Shown piece after piece: positions 35,501 to 46,436 of a stretch of 64,000 bases of DNA. A program made the translations under genes and the position numbers. The stretch's first letter is position 1. Every line of letters begins with the position of its first letter. The DNA comes from Lolium rigidum (taxonomy: Eukaryota > Streptophyta > Magnoliopsida > Poales > Poaceae): contig NC_061510.1 of assembly GCF_022539505.1 (NCBI RefSeq), positions 228,459,853-228,523,852 on the forward strand, read 5' to 3'. The notes under the pieces were generated by a model, which was given only the letters and a program-made list of their open reading frames with translations, was not told where the DNA came from and made no database searches.

Positions 35501-36733
35501 CTACTCCTCGTATTCTTCATTGGTCTTCGTGTACATACCAGGAATACACCCGGTACAATGGCTAGTCTTCCGAACACCGTTCGGAACAAAGGTCCTTCCT
35601 GTCAGAATATAATCTGAATCAGACGAAGTGCCGAGACAGAGATCGGTCATGCCAAAATAGCTGGAAAGTGACTCATATGTATCCTCAGTAGAATACACAC
35701 CTCCCTCCTCCACCGTCGGATCTGCCATCCACGAAGGATTTCTATCAACCTGCCCCCTCATCTTCTTCTTCTTCTTAACTCCACAACTCTCACCTATCTC
35801 AAAGTGCGATTTGGCTGGTCCTTCCATCTCCGAGTCAATCACGATGAGGTTCGTGTCCCTTTCACCAAGCCCATAGTGACAGGTACGATGCTGGCTAACC
35901 TCGCCTCCTTCTTCTTTCGTGTCACACGGAATAGGTCCACTTTTATCCCCAAAGGGTTCTCCGAAACGCCAACCAGTCAAATTCTCGACTGGTGACTCTG
36001 GATTGGCTGGGTTTCTCGAATCATCTCCCATATACCCTGCATCAAAGGACTCTGACACATATGGGTAGTGTGGAACATAATTGGGTGTAGGAGGAACTAG
36101 GTTTGATACCTGGTCACTCAAATCTATGAAACTATCAGTGGTGAAGTAAGGTGTTGAGTATTGGGTTTGGTTCCTAAGTTTCTGCATTCGAGCCTGGACT
36201 TTGTGAGGGTTCGTGAACTCTTCAAGCATGTGTGTCACTTCTCCCACCATCTTCTTGTGAAGTATGTACAACGTAGTCAACAGGGACTTGCAGCTGTCCA
36301 TGTGTTGTGTTGCTACTTCTGGATGTTTCTGTGCCATAAGCAAGTGGTTCAGAGAAGGATCCTCATCTTCCTCAGCATGAGGCACATGATAATACTCGGA
36401 ACATAGGAAATCTGTGGTTTTGTGATGTCGAAGTTTTGTGATTGCACTAAAGATTGCCATGTGATACGCCGTTGTGAGGGTTTTTGCTTCTCCATAAGGC
36501 ATAATGATACTCATTTCTAGTTCTCTGGGTAGTTGCACTGCCACTCTGCACTTTGCTACTACATCTCCATCGTAGTAGATGTATTTTATGATAGGAATCT
36601 TGGTTTCACAACCAAGATCATACAGCATCCCACGCAGGAGATCTGTGAGGCTCCCTTCATAATCACCAAGCCAGGTTTCACTCTTACTCAACGTCCTCTT
36701 TGGATAAGTACTCGCCATTCCGGATGTATACAT
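35501..36733 (-). CDS. Element E leader ORF, 410 residues, intact, unknown function
   Basis: Lies between the primer-binding site and gag and reads in the element's own direction. Starts at 36733 (MYTSG) or 36718 (MASTYPKRTL) are possible. No known domain is recognised with confidence. Residues 28-103 suggest helix (SLTDLLRGMLYDLG), three strands (IPIIKYIYYDG, VVAKCRVAVQLP, MSIIMPYGEAK) and helix (LTTAYHMAIFSAITKLRHH), the order of a double-stranded-RNA-binding domain. Residues 140-190 look helical, 210-345 look disordered, and a KKKKK run at 320-324 could be a nuclear signal. The frame is open over 1.2 kb although gag and pol beside it are broken many times. The fold proposal is inference. 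Confidence 0.6.
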   Translation of the reverse strand: MYTSGMASTYPKRTLSKSETWLGDYEGSLTDLLRGMLYDLGCETKIPIIKYIYYDGDVVAKCRVAVQLPRELEMSIIMPYGEAKTLTTAYHMAIFSAITKLRHHKTTDFLCSEYYHVPHAEEDEDPSLNHLLMAQKHPEVATQHMDSCKSLLTTLYILHKKMVGEVTHMLEEFTNPHKVQARMQKLRNQTQYSTPYFTTDSFIDLSDQVSNLVPPTPNYVPHYPYVSESFDAGYMGDDSRNPANPESPVENLTGWRFGEPFGDKSGPIPCDTKEEGGEVSQHRTCHYGLGERDTNLIVIDSEMEGPAKSHFEIGESCGVKKKKKMRGQVDRNPSWMADPTVEEGGVYSTEDTYESLSSYFGMTDLCLGTSSDSDYILTGRTFVPNGVRKTSHCTGCIPGMYTKTNEEYEE

Positions 36734-36921
36734 AATAAAATATTATTAGTGATGATGCATCATATTAGTTATAATAAAGAATTATCGCACTAAAATATAT
36801 GACAATGTTATCCTCAAGTGAATAAACATCATATTTCTAGAGAATTCTTTACTATCCCCTACTTGAATCATACAGGTTTATTCCCTTTACTAGGTTTTTC
36901 CAACCTAAGGTCGCAACATTT

Positions 36922-36933
36922 GCTCTGATACAA
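36922..36933 (-). other. Primer-binding site of element E (tRNA-Met type)
   Basis: The minus strand reads TTGTATCAGAGC, one mismatch from TGGTATCAGAGC, the initiator tRNA-Met signal. It lies two bases inside the proposed LTR end (TGCGGTGACT on the plus strand at 36936). Confidence 0.7.
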
Positions 36934-37808
36934 GCTGCGGTGACTCAGCATACTACTGCATTTTGTAGTATACAAGTTGTTGATATGACATTCATGAAGG
37001 GGCTTCTTCACAAATATCACATCCCTCAGAGTGGTACAACAGAAACATTGCAGGTCATAACACTCCACATATTATTACAAACAAAGTTCTTAACAACTTG
37101 GCATTCTCACAGGTCCGATGAGAACACCCTAAGATCTTACTTAAGTTTCATTACAACTTCGAACTAAGAGTAGACATGACGAGCTCAGCAACTTATTTAA
37201 GTAAGTCACTACGCTGCTCGGCTCCGATATGTCTACGGTAGGTCTCTACTCCTCCGCCTCCGTGTCATCTGCTCCGTAGACTATCCCATAGTCCATGTCT
37301 TCAACTCCCCCAGAAAGATTTGGCTCCTCGTAGAAAAAGTCATAGTCCCCTTCTGGTGCTCCATTGTCGGTGTCCTCTTCGGTGTCACGCGATCTAGCAA
37401 GGGTGTCGAAAGAAAGTGAGTAGAGAGATATTCAGCAAGTTCAAAAGAGAAAATGTGTTTGATGCACTAGCTACGATCATTGATTAGAAAATATCATGTC
37501 AATGCATGTTTCACAAACATTTCTTCAAAATGTTTATTTTATTCTGAAAACTATGCCCGCTACCCTTCACAGGTTGACCCCAACTTCACGGAGTTCCTTT
37601 CCTGCCGCGTTCGTAGTTCCCTTCCCGGAATAGGGAGTGACAGCCACAATTCAATACACTCTGCAGAGGTGCGTTACTTTTCCCATAAGAGAACTTATCC
37701 TTGTTGCCAGCCGGGCGTACTTTCCCGCCCACACTTCCTTGGTGTGAGGCCCAGTAGAAGAACCAAGCCAATCACTGCCTTCTCCGCGACCCTGCATACC
37801 CACCCTTT

Positions 37809-38140
37809 TGTCCATCCGCACATCCCTGGTAGACATTTCCCGATCATACGGCTTTACCCACGATGTACTATGGACAATCCATCATAGACGGTAGAGCGCA
37901 CTCATCCACATGGATGGGGATTTAAAGGATTTCCCAACTGCTGAGTGTTCTCGCAACACAGAGCCAAGCCCTGTGTTGTCCATCCGCACATCCCTGGTAG
38001 ACATTTCCCGATCATACGGCTTTACCCACGATGTACTATGGACAATCCATCATAGACGGTAGAGCGCACTCATCCACACGGATGGGGATTTAAAGGATTT
38101 CCCAACTGCTGAGTGTTCTCGCAACACAGAGCCAAGCCCT
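37809..38140. repeat. 168-base tandem duplication in the E LTR
   Basis: Two near-identical units start TTGTCCATCC/TTTGTCCATCC at about 37809 and 37977 and share GGTAGACATTTCCCGATCAT and CATCCACAYGGATGGGGATT. The only difference I see is C/T in CACATGGA versus CACACGGA. Confidence 0.9.
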
Positions 38141-40019
38141 ATCAAGTTCGTTGATATGTAGAAAGAAAAAAGATACAACCGACTTCCCTAGAGCCATTAT
38201 AGATCTTATGGTTAACGCAATATGTACGGCGCTAGAATCACTGGACGGCATTGGTGATTAGTCCTAGATGAGTAGAACACTTGCAATGGAACCTCCACCA
38301 TCAACACATACCATGGTTCCATTGCCCACCACACAGTCATATTCATAATTGGAAAAGTAACATTTTATTTTCAATGTAGGAGTGATAAGGATATTGTTTT
38401 GCGAGTAAATTGACAAAACATAATCAATATAGCATGAGCAAGAGGGAACTTGCCTGGAGACTACGAGATAGTGCAGTTCGAGGGTTTGGATGGAACCTGG
38501 ACCACGGATTCTGAAAAGAAGCATCATTGTCTGATAAGGACAATGTTATAAAATTCAAATGATGTATGCATGATGCATTTATTTTTGGTTCAATCCCTTT
38601 CTCCGAAGTATTTCTTAAGATTTGTGTGATTAAAGCTTTATTGGAATATTTATACCTTAAGTAATAATTTATAACTCTTTAATACTATTTTGATGAGGAT
38701 TTTCCTCAAAAGAAAAGATTTGGAATATTAGAATTTTCCCTTTTGAAAATATTTGATTTAGCAAATATTTAAAGTCATTTGGAATTTTCCTTGATTTTTA
38801 TATCGAAGAAAAATTTCAAATATTAAATTCTAACTTGAAATTCATTTCTAAAATTTCTAGAATTTAAATTTGTATTGTTTATCTTATTTGTTATTTTATT
38901 TTTGTTAAGGAATAATTTTAATGAATTATTCCTATTTTCTTGTATTTTTGGAGTTATTCTGGATTTATTTGCAATTTTTAAAGTGGAAGAGTAAAATTTA
39001 AAAGTGAAAAGGTTTAAATCCTAAAGTGGTATGACTAAACTACCCCTGGGCCCACTGGTCATACCACCAGTGACTGAACCAGACCGGTTCAGCCCAGACC
39101 GACCGAGTCGGTCCATTCCCCTCTCTCTCTCGCGCGAACCCTAACCCTAGCTCCCGCGGCGCTCTGGTGACTCGCATCGCCGTCGCAGTCGCCGCCATGC
39201 TTCGGCCAGCTCCGGCCACCCCTGACCTCGCCGTTGGTCGCAAATGCCTCCTCTCGCGATGCTCCACCCTTCTATCCGCGTCGATTTGACGCGTGTCTCC
39301 TCCTTCTCCAGTCAACAAACTGACTACCTGGGGATTGGCTCGGCGCAGCTGGTGCTGTGGCGCCACTTGTGCCGCTGTTTCTAGGCCTGCTGATGCCTGT
39401 GGTGGTGATGGGTTCGTCGGCGTAACACCGACATCTTCCCTGGGCTTGTAGCTGTTGCGGCCGCGCGAGGTAAGGTTCTGCTCCTGGGCGTACGGTAAGG
39501 TTCTCACCTCCCTCTCTCTCTCACCTCTCCGCTTCTTCAAGAAATTACTTTGCTCTTCTTCTTCCCCTACTTCCTGATGATCAACAGGTCATGCATGAAT
39601 GCTCTTCCTAGTGCTACTCGTTTAATTCCTTTCTATCTGGCTTGTCCTGGCCAGATGCAGCCCATTACTGCCCACTGGCCATGCCATGCCATTGCGTGTG
39701 CTGCTAAACTGCTGCTGTTGTTTCTCTATTTGCCTTGCCATGATTCTATATTGCTCCTACTCCTGTTAGTTCATCTGGTGTTCCTATGCACACCAGTTGC
39801 TTGTATTGGCATGTTGTACTTGATGTGTGCAACTGCTACTAGGTTATACTGGCTCTATCTGCTCCCATGGTTCCATCTGGAGCTTGTGATGCTGTTGGTT
39901 ACTATGCTACAATACTGCTAGGCTTTGTTGTTGCTTGTCTGAAGCACTATCCATTGGCTAAGCCTCCCAGTAATTGCTTGTCACCAGTTGGTGAGCTGTG
40001 ATGCTTACTGGTGTATGCA

Positions 40020-41705
40020 TGATACGTCCCAAACGTATCTATAATTTCTTATGTTCCATGCTACTTTTATGATGATACTCACATGTTTTATACACATTAT
40101 ATGTCATTATTATGCATTTTACGGCACTAACCTATTGACGAGATGCCGAAGAGCCGCTGTCGTTTTCTGCTGTTTTTGGTTTCAGAAATCCTAGTAAGGA
40201 AATATTCTCGGAATTGGACGAAATCAACGCCCAGGGTCCTATTTTTCCACGAAGCTTCCAGAAGACCGAAGAGGATACGAAGTGGGGCCACGAGGTGGCC
40301 ACACACTAGGGCGGCGCGGCCTGGGCCTTGGCCGCGCCGGCCTGCTGTGTGGGGCCCTCGTGTGGCCCCCCGACCTGCCCTTCCGCCTACTTAAAGCCTT
40401 CGTCGCGAAACCCCGATGCACCGAGAGCCACGATACGGAAAACCTTACGAGACGCCGCCGCCGCCAATCCCATCTCGGGGGATTCAGGAGATCGCCTCCG
40501 GCACCCCGCCGGAGAGGGGAATCATCTCCCGGAGGTCTCTTCATCGCCATGATCGCCTCCGGATCGATGTGTGAGTAGTCCACCCCTGGACTATGGGTCC
40601 ATAGCAGTAGCTAGATGGTTGTCTTCTCCTCATTGTGCTATCATGTTAGATCTTGTGAGCTGCCTATCATGATCAAGATCATCTATTTGTAATGCTACAT
40701 GTTGTGTTTGTTGGAATCCGATGAATATTGAATACTATGTCAAGTTGATTATCAATCTATCATATATGTTATTTATGTTCTTGCATGCTCTCCGTTGCTA
40801 GTAGAGGCTCTGGCCAAGTTGATACTTGTGACTCCAAGAGGGAGTATTTATGCTCGATAGTGGGTTCATGCCTCCATTAAATCTAGGACAGTGACAGAAA
40901 GTTCTAAGGTTGTGGATGTGCTGTTGCCACTAGGGATAAAACATCGATGCTTTGTCTAAGGATATTTGTGTTGATTACATTACGCACCATACTTAATGCA
41001 ATTGTCCATTGTTTACAACTTAATACTGGAGGGGGTTCGGATGATAACCTCGAAGGTGGACTTTTTAGGCATAGATGCATGCTTGGATAGCGGTCTATGT
41101 ACTTTATCGTAATGCCCCGATTGAATCTCATAGTACTCATCATGATATATGTATGTGCATTGTTATGCCTTCTTTATTTGTCAATTGCCCAACTGTAATT
41201 TGTTCACCCAACATCTGTTTATCTTATGGGAGAGACACCACTAGTGATCCGTGGACCCCGGTCCTATTCTTTACATCTGAAATACAATCTACCGCAATTG
41301 TTCTTTACTCGTTCTTCGCAAACAATCATCATCATCCACACTATACATCTAATCCTTTGTTACGACAAGCCGGTGAGATTGACAACCTCACCGTTACCTT
41401 GGGGCAAAGTTCCGTGATTGTGTTGTGCAGGTTCCACATTGGCGCCGGAATCCCCGGTGTTGCGCCGCACTACACTCCGCCACCAACAACCTTCAACGTG
41501 CTTCTTGACTCCTACTTGGTTCGATTAAACCTTGGTTTCTTACTAAGGGAAACTTGCTCGTTGTGCGCATCACACCTTCCTCTTGGGGTTCCCAACGGAC
41601 GTGTCAACTACACGCATCAAGCAAATTTCTGGCGCCGTTGCCGGGGACCTGAAGAAAAGTTACACCACAAAGATTTCTAACTCCCACGTCAACTGCACGC
41701 CAGCA
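40020..41705 (+). mobile_element. Element D 5' LTR with internal fossil primer-binding site
   Basis: 1686 bases from TGATACGTCC to GCACGCCAGCA. Element A's LTR ends at the place matching 41619 (CACGCATCA). Here about 86 further bases, including a full TGGCGCCGTTGCCGGGGA at 41630-41647, are part of the LTR. Proof is that the 3' LTR carries the same extension, followed by the target duplication. Confidence 0.85.
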
Positions 41706-41714
41706 GTAAATTTA

Positions 41715-41732
41715 TGGCGCCGTTGCCGGGGA
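41715..41732 (+). other. Active-position primer-binding site of element D (tRNA-Asp type)
   Basis: TGGCGCCGTTGCCGGGGA begins 10 bases after the LTR end and is identical to the fossil copy at 41630-41647 inside the LTR. Confidence 0.85.
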
Positions 41733-41825
41733 GATCAAGACACGCTGCAAGGGGAGTCTCCCACATCCAATCTCTTTACTTTGTTTTTATCTTGCTTTAT
41801 TTTTATTTACTTCTTTGTTTGCTGC

Positions 41826-42005
41826 ATTATATCAAAATACAAAAAATTAGTTGCTAGTTTTACTTTATTTATTATCTTGTTTGCGTTCTCCATATTAAAA
41901 ACACAAAAAAATTAGTTGCTAGTTTTACTTTATTTACTGTCTTGTTCTCTATATCAAAAACACAAAAAAATTAGTTACTTGCATTTACTTTATTTACTTT
42001 CTGTT
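41826..42005 (+). repeat. Leader tandem repeats before the ORF of element D
   Basis: Three degenerate units of about 60 bases built on AAAAATTAGTTGCTAGTTTT and CTTTATTTACTGTCTTGTTC (ATTAG at about 41847, 41911 and 41970). Element A has two such units (about 16140-16245). They form a U- and A-rich leader upstream of the start codon. Confidence 0.7.
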
Positions 42006-42014
42006 TATTTCATA

Positions 42015-42659
42015 ATGTTTCCTCCTAAGTACACTCTAAAAGACATACCAGTAGGACGTGGGTCTATCATTGGGAGAGATAATATAGAAGATTTTTTCAC
42101 TCATGTTAGTACAATCGAAGATTTTGAAGATAGACACTTGGTAGAACTTGCTCCTACTTATGAAATTGCTGTTGCTTCTTTAGTACACATGTTGGAAACT
42201 AAATTTGTTAATCACAATCCTATAATTCAATATATGTTTCTTACACTCGGTGATATGGAAGAAGGAGAAAAGAAAGATTTTGTTTTAGAAACCCTTCTCA
42301 AAGAATTTGGTGGTGTAGTAAGAGAGGCTAGAAAGGTCTTTACTAAATATAAGATGCTTGGCTCTTATACCAACTTTGCTAGTATCCTTGAAAAAATGGA
42401 CATGGAGAGAATAAGGTACACTAATAATGTTAATGATGGTGGGGAGATTAAGACAACAATACCTTATAAGCTCCTAGGAATGAATGACGCTCTAGAAAAT
42501 AACTATGGTTGGCTTGTTCCTGAAAATTTGTTTGACGAGGATAGCAAGCCTAAGAATAATGAAAAGGGAGCCTCTGAAACTCACATAGATAAGATAAAAT
42601 GCATAGTTGAGAAAACTCCCAACACCTATGTTGATGCTTCATCTCTTGACAATACTTGA
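42015..42659 (+). CDS. Element D ORF, 214 residues, unknown function
   Basis: Intact frame starting MFPPKYTLKDIPVGRG, same length as the element A ORF. Differences concentrate at residues 131-164 (MDMERIRYTNNVNDGGEI in D) and near the C-terminus, while residues 1-130 and NNYGWLVPENLFDE are well kept. No known domain is recognised. The stop is followed 12 bases later by the same structured segment as in A. It is the only protein this element could make. Confidence 0.65.
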   Translation: MFPPKYTLKDIPVGRGSIIGRDNIEDFFTHVSTIEDFEDRHLVELAPTYEIAVASLVHMLETKFVNHNPIIQYMFLTLGDMEEGEKKDFVLETLLKEFGGVVREARKVFTKYKMLGSYTNFASILEKMDMERIRYTNNVNDGGEIKTTIPYKLLGMNDALENNYGWLVPENLFDEDSKPKNNEKGASETHIDKIKCIVEKTPNTYVDASSLDNT

Positions 42660-42671
42660 TTCACACTTTCT

Positions 42672-42721
42672 GCGCCTAGCTGAAAGGCGTTAAAGAAAAG
42701 CGCTTATGGGAGACAACCCAT
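42672..42721 (+). other. Conserved structured segment after the ORF, element D
   Basis: Identical to 16921-16970 in element A, including the pairing words GCGCC/GGCGT and AAGCGCTT and the tail GGGAGACAACCC. It has the same 12-base distance from the stop codon. Confidence 0.55.
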
Positions 42722-43096
42722 TATTTTACTTCTGCACTTTCTTTTATATTTGAGTCTTGGAAGTTGTTATTACTGTAGCAACCTCTCCTTATCTTTATTT
42801 TATTGCATTGTTGTGCCAAGTAAAGTCTTTGATAGTAAAGCCAATACTAGATTTGGATTGCTGCGCAGAAATAGATTTATTGCTGTCACGAATTTCGATA
42901 TGCCTCTCTGTAGGTAACTCAGAAAAATCTGCCAATTTACGTGCGTGATCCTCAGATATGTACGCAACTTTCATTCAATTTGGGCATTTTCATCTGAGCA
43001 AGTCTGGTGCCACTTTAAAATTCGTCTTTACGAACTATTCTGTTTTGACAGATTCTGCCTTTTATTTCGCATTGCCTGTTTTGCTATATGTGATGG

Positions 43097-46000
43097 ATTT
43101 CTTTGTTCCATTAACTTTCAGTAGCTTTGTGCAATGTCCAGAAGTGTTAAGAATGATTATGTCACCTTTGAATATATGAATTATGCACGGACCCTCTAAT
43201 GAGTTTGTTTTGAGTTTGGTGTGGAGGAAGTTTTCAAGGGTCAAGAGAGGAGGATGATACAATATGATCAAGAAGAGTGAAAATTCAAAGCTTGGGGATG
43301 CCCCCGTGGTTCATCCCTGCATATTTTAAGAAGACTCAAGCGTCTAAGCTTGGGGATGCCCAAGGCATCCCTTCTTCATCGACAACTTATCAGGTTCCTC
43401 TAGTGAAACTATATTTTTATTCCGTCACATCTTATGTGCTTTACTTGGAGCGTCTGTTTGTTTTTGTTTTTGTTTTTGTTTGAATAAATCGGATCCTATC
43501 ATTCTTTGTGTGGGAGAGAGACACGCTCCGATGTTTCGTATGAACACATGTGTTCTTAGCTTTATCTTTAATGTTCATTGCGAAAGTTGGACTATTTCAT
43601 TCATTGTTATATGGTTGGAAACGGAAAATGTTGCATGTGGTAAATGGTTTAATGTCTTGAATAATGTGATACTTCGCAATTGTTGTGCTCATATAGATCA
43701 TGTTTAAGCTCTTGCATCATGTACCTTGTACCCATTAATGAATAACTACATAGAGCTTGTTAAAATTTGGTTTGCATGATTGATCTCTAGAGTCTAGATA
43801 TTTTCTCGGTTGAGGTGTTTGAACAACAAGGAGACAATGTAAAGTCTTATAATAGTTACAATATGTTCATATGTGAGCTTTGCTGCACCTTTTATACTTG
43901 AGTTTGCTTCAAACAACCTTGCTAGCCTAGCCTTGTATTGAGAGGAATTCTTCTCGTGCATCCAAATCCTTGAGCCAAATACTATGCCATTTGTGTCCAC
44001 CATACCTACCTACCACATGGTATTTCTCCGCCATTCCAAAGTACATTACTTGAGTGCTACCTTTAAAATTTCTATTCTTTGTCTTTACAATATATAGCTC
44101 ATGGGACAAATAGCCTTAAAAACTATTGTGGTGAAGAATATGTACTTATGTGTCTTATTTCTTAATAAGTTGCGTGTTGAGCGGTAACCATGTTTCTGGG
44201 GACGCCAATGGCATTTCTTTGTTCCATTAACTTTCAGTAGCTTTGTGCAATGTCCAGAAGTGTTAAGAATGATTATGTCACCTTTGAATATATGAATTAT
44301 GCACGGACCCTCTAATGAGTTTGTTTTGAGTTTGGTGTGGAGGAAGTTTTCAAGGGTCAAGAGAGGAGGATGATACAATATGATCAAGAAGAGTGAAAAT
44401 TCAAAGCTTGGGGATGCCCCCGTGGTTCATGCCTGCATATTTTGAGAAGACTCAAGCGTCTAAGCTTGGGGATGCCCAAGGCATCCCTTCTTCATCGACA
44501 ACTTATCAGGTTCCTCTAGTGAAACTATATTTTTATTCCGTCACATCTTATGTGCTTTACTTGGAGCGTCTGTTTGTTTTTGTTTTTGTTTCTGTTTGAA
44601 TAAATCGGATCCTAGCATTCTTTGTGTGGGAGAGAGACACGCTCCGATGTTTCGTATGAACACATGTGTTCTTAGCTTTATCTTTAATGTTCATTGCGAA
44701 AGTTGGACTATTTCATTCATTGTTATATGGTTGGAAACGGAAAATGCTGCATGTGGTAAATGGTTTAATGTCTTGAATAATGTGATACTTGGCAATTGTT
44801 GTGCTCATATAGATCATGTTTAAGCTCTTGCATCATGTACCTTGTACCCATTAATGAATAACTACATAGAGCTTGTTAAAATTTGGTTTGCATGATTGAT
44901 CTCTAGAGTCTAGATATTTTCTCGGTTGAGGTGTTTGAACAACAAGGAGACAATGTAAAGTCTTATAATAGTTACAATATGTTCATATGTGAGCTTTGCT
45001 GCACCTTTTATACTTGAGTTTGCTTCAAACAACCTTGCTAGCCTAGCCTTGTATTGAGAGGAATTCTTCTCGTGCATCCAAATCCTTGAGCCAAATACTA
45101 TGCCATTTGTGTCCACCATACCTACCTACCACATGGTATTTCTCCGCCATTCCAAAGTACATTACTTGAGTGCTACCTTTAAAATTTCTATTCTTTGTCT
45201 TTACAATATATAGCTCATGGGACAAATAGCCTTAAAAACTATTGTGGTGAAGAATATGTACTTATGTGTCTTATTTCTTAATAAGTTGCGTGTTGAGCGG
45301 TAACCATGTTTCTGGGGACGCCAATGGCATTTCTTTGTTCCATTAACTTTCAGTAGCTTTGTGCAATGTCCAGAAGTGTTAAGAATGATTATGTCACCTT
45401 TGAATATATGAATTATGCACGGACCCTCTAATGAGTTTGTTTTGAGTTTGGTGTGGAGGAAGTTTTCAAGGGTCAAGAGAGGAGGATGATACAATATGAT
45501 CAAGAAGAGTGAAAATTCAAAGCTTGGGGATGCCCCGTGGTTCATCCCTGCATATTTTAAGAAGACTCAAGCGTCTAAGCTTGGGGATGCCCAAGGCATC
45601 CCTTCTTCATCGACAACTTATCGGGTTCCTCTAGTGAAACTATATTTTTATTCCGTCACATCTTATGTGCTTTACTTGGAGCGTCTGTTTGTTTTTGTTT
45701 TTGTTTCTGTTTGAATAAATCGGATCCTAGCATTCTTTGTGTGGGAGAGAGACACGCTCCGATGTTTCGTATGAACACATGTGTTCTTAGCTTTATCTTT
45801 AATGTTCATTGCGAAAGTTGGACTATTTCATTCATTGTTATATGGTTGGAAACGGAAAATGCTGCATGTGGTAAATGGTTTAATGTCTTGAATAATGTGA
45901 TACTTGGCAATTGTTGTGCTCATATAGATCATGTTTAAGCTCTTGCATCATGTACCTTGTACCCATTAATGAATAACTACATAGAGCTTGTTAAAATTTG

Positions 46001-46436
46001 GTTTGCATGATTGATCTCTAGAGTCTAGATATTTCTGGTTGAGGTGTTTGAACAACAAGGAGACAATGTAAAGTCTTATAATAGTTACAATATGTTCATA
46101 TGTGAGCTTTGCTGCACCTTTTATACTTGAGTTTGCTTCAAACAACCTTGCTAGCCTAGCCTTGTATTGAGAGGAATTCTTCTTGTGCATCCAAATCCTT
46201 GAGCCAAATACTATGCCATTTGTGTCCACCATACCTACCTACCACATGGTATTTCTCCGCCATTCCAAAGTACATTACTTGAGTGCTACCTTTAAAATTT
46301 CTATTCTTTGTCTTTACAATATATAGCTCATGGGACAAATAGCCTTAAAAGCTATTGTGGTGAAGAATATGTACTTATGTGTCTTATTTCTTAATAAGTT
46401 GCGTGTTGAGCGGTAACCATGTTTCTGGGGACGCCA
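43097..46436 (+). repeat. Three tandem copies of a 1116-base non-coding unit in element D
   Basis: Units begin ATTTCTTTGTTCCATTAAC at 43097, 44213 and 45329. Unit junctions read GACGCCAATGGC. Units 2 and 3 are nearly identical. Unit 1 differs at a few sites (for example CTTCGCAAT against CTTGGCAAT). Element A has a single copy near 17345-18470. Each unit contains two AAGCTTGGGGATGCC motifs (43288, 43346; 44404, 44462; 45520, 45577). Short antisense frames of 60-100 codons repeat with the unit and are not taken as genes. Confidence 0.95.

Noticed and set aside
37480..37887. 135-codon ORF in the E LTR
   Set aside because: It lies in the tandem-duplicated LTR region, is antisense to the element and shows no domain.
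37809..38140. Possible CRISPR-like or satellite array
   Set aside because: Only two units of 168 bases without spacers. It is a simple tandem duplication in plant DNA.
39550..39921. 123-codon hydrophobic ORF in the E LTR
   Set aside because: T-rich LTR sequence read in a leucine-rich frame. It is antisense to the element and has no recognisable family.
43794..44387. Antisense ORFs of 60-114 codons repeated three times in element D
   Set aside because: They repeat only because the 1116-base unit repeats. The matching region in element A differs and has no comparable frame.
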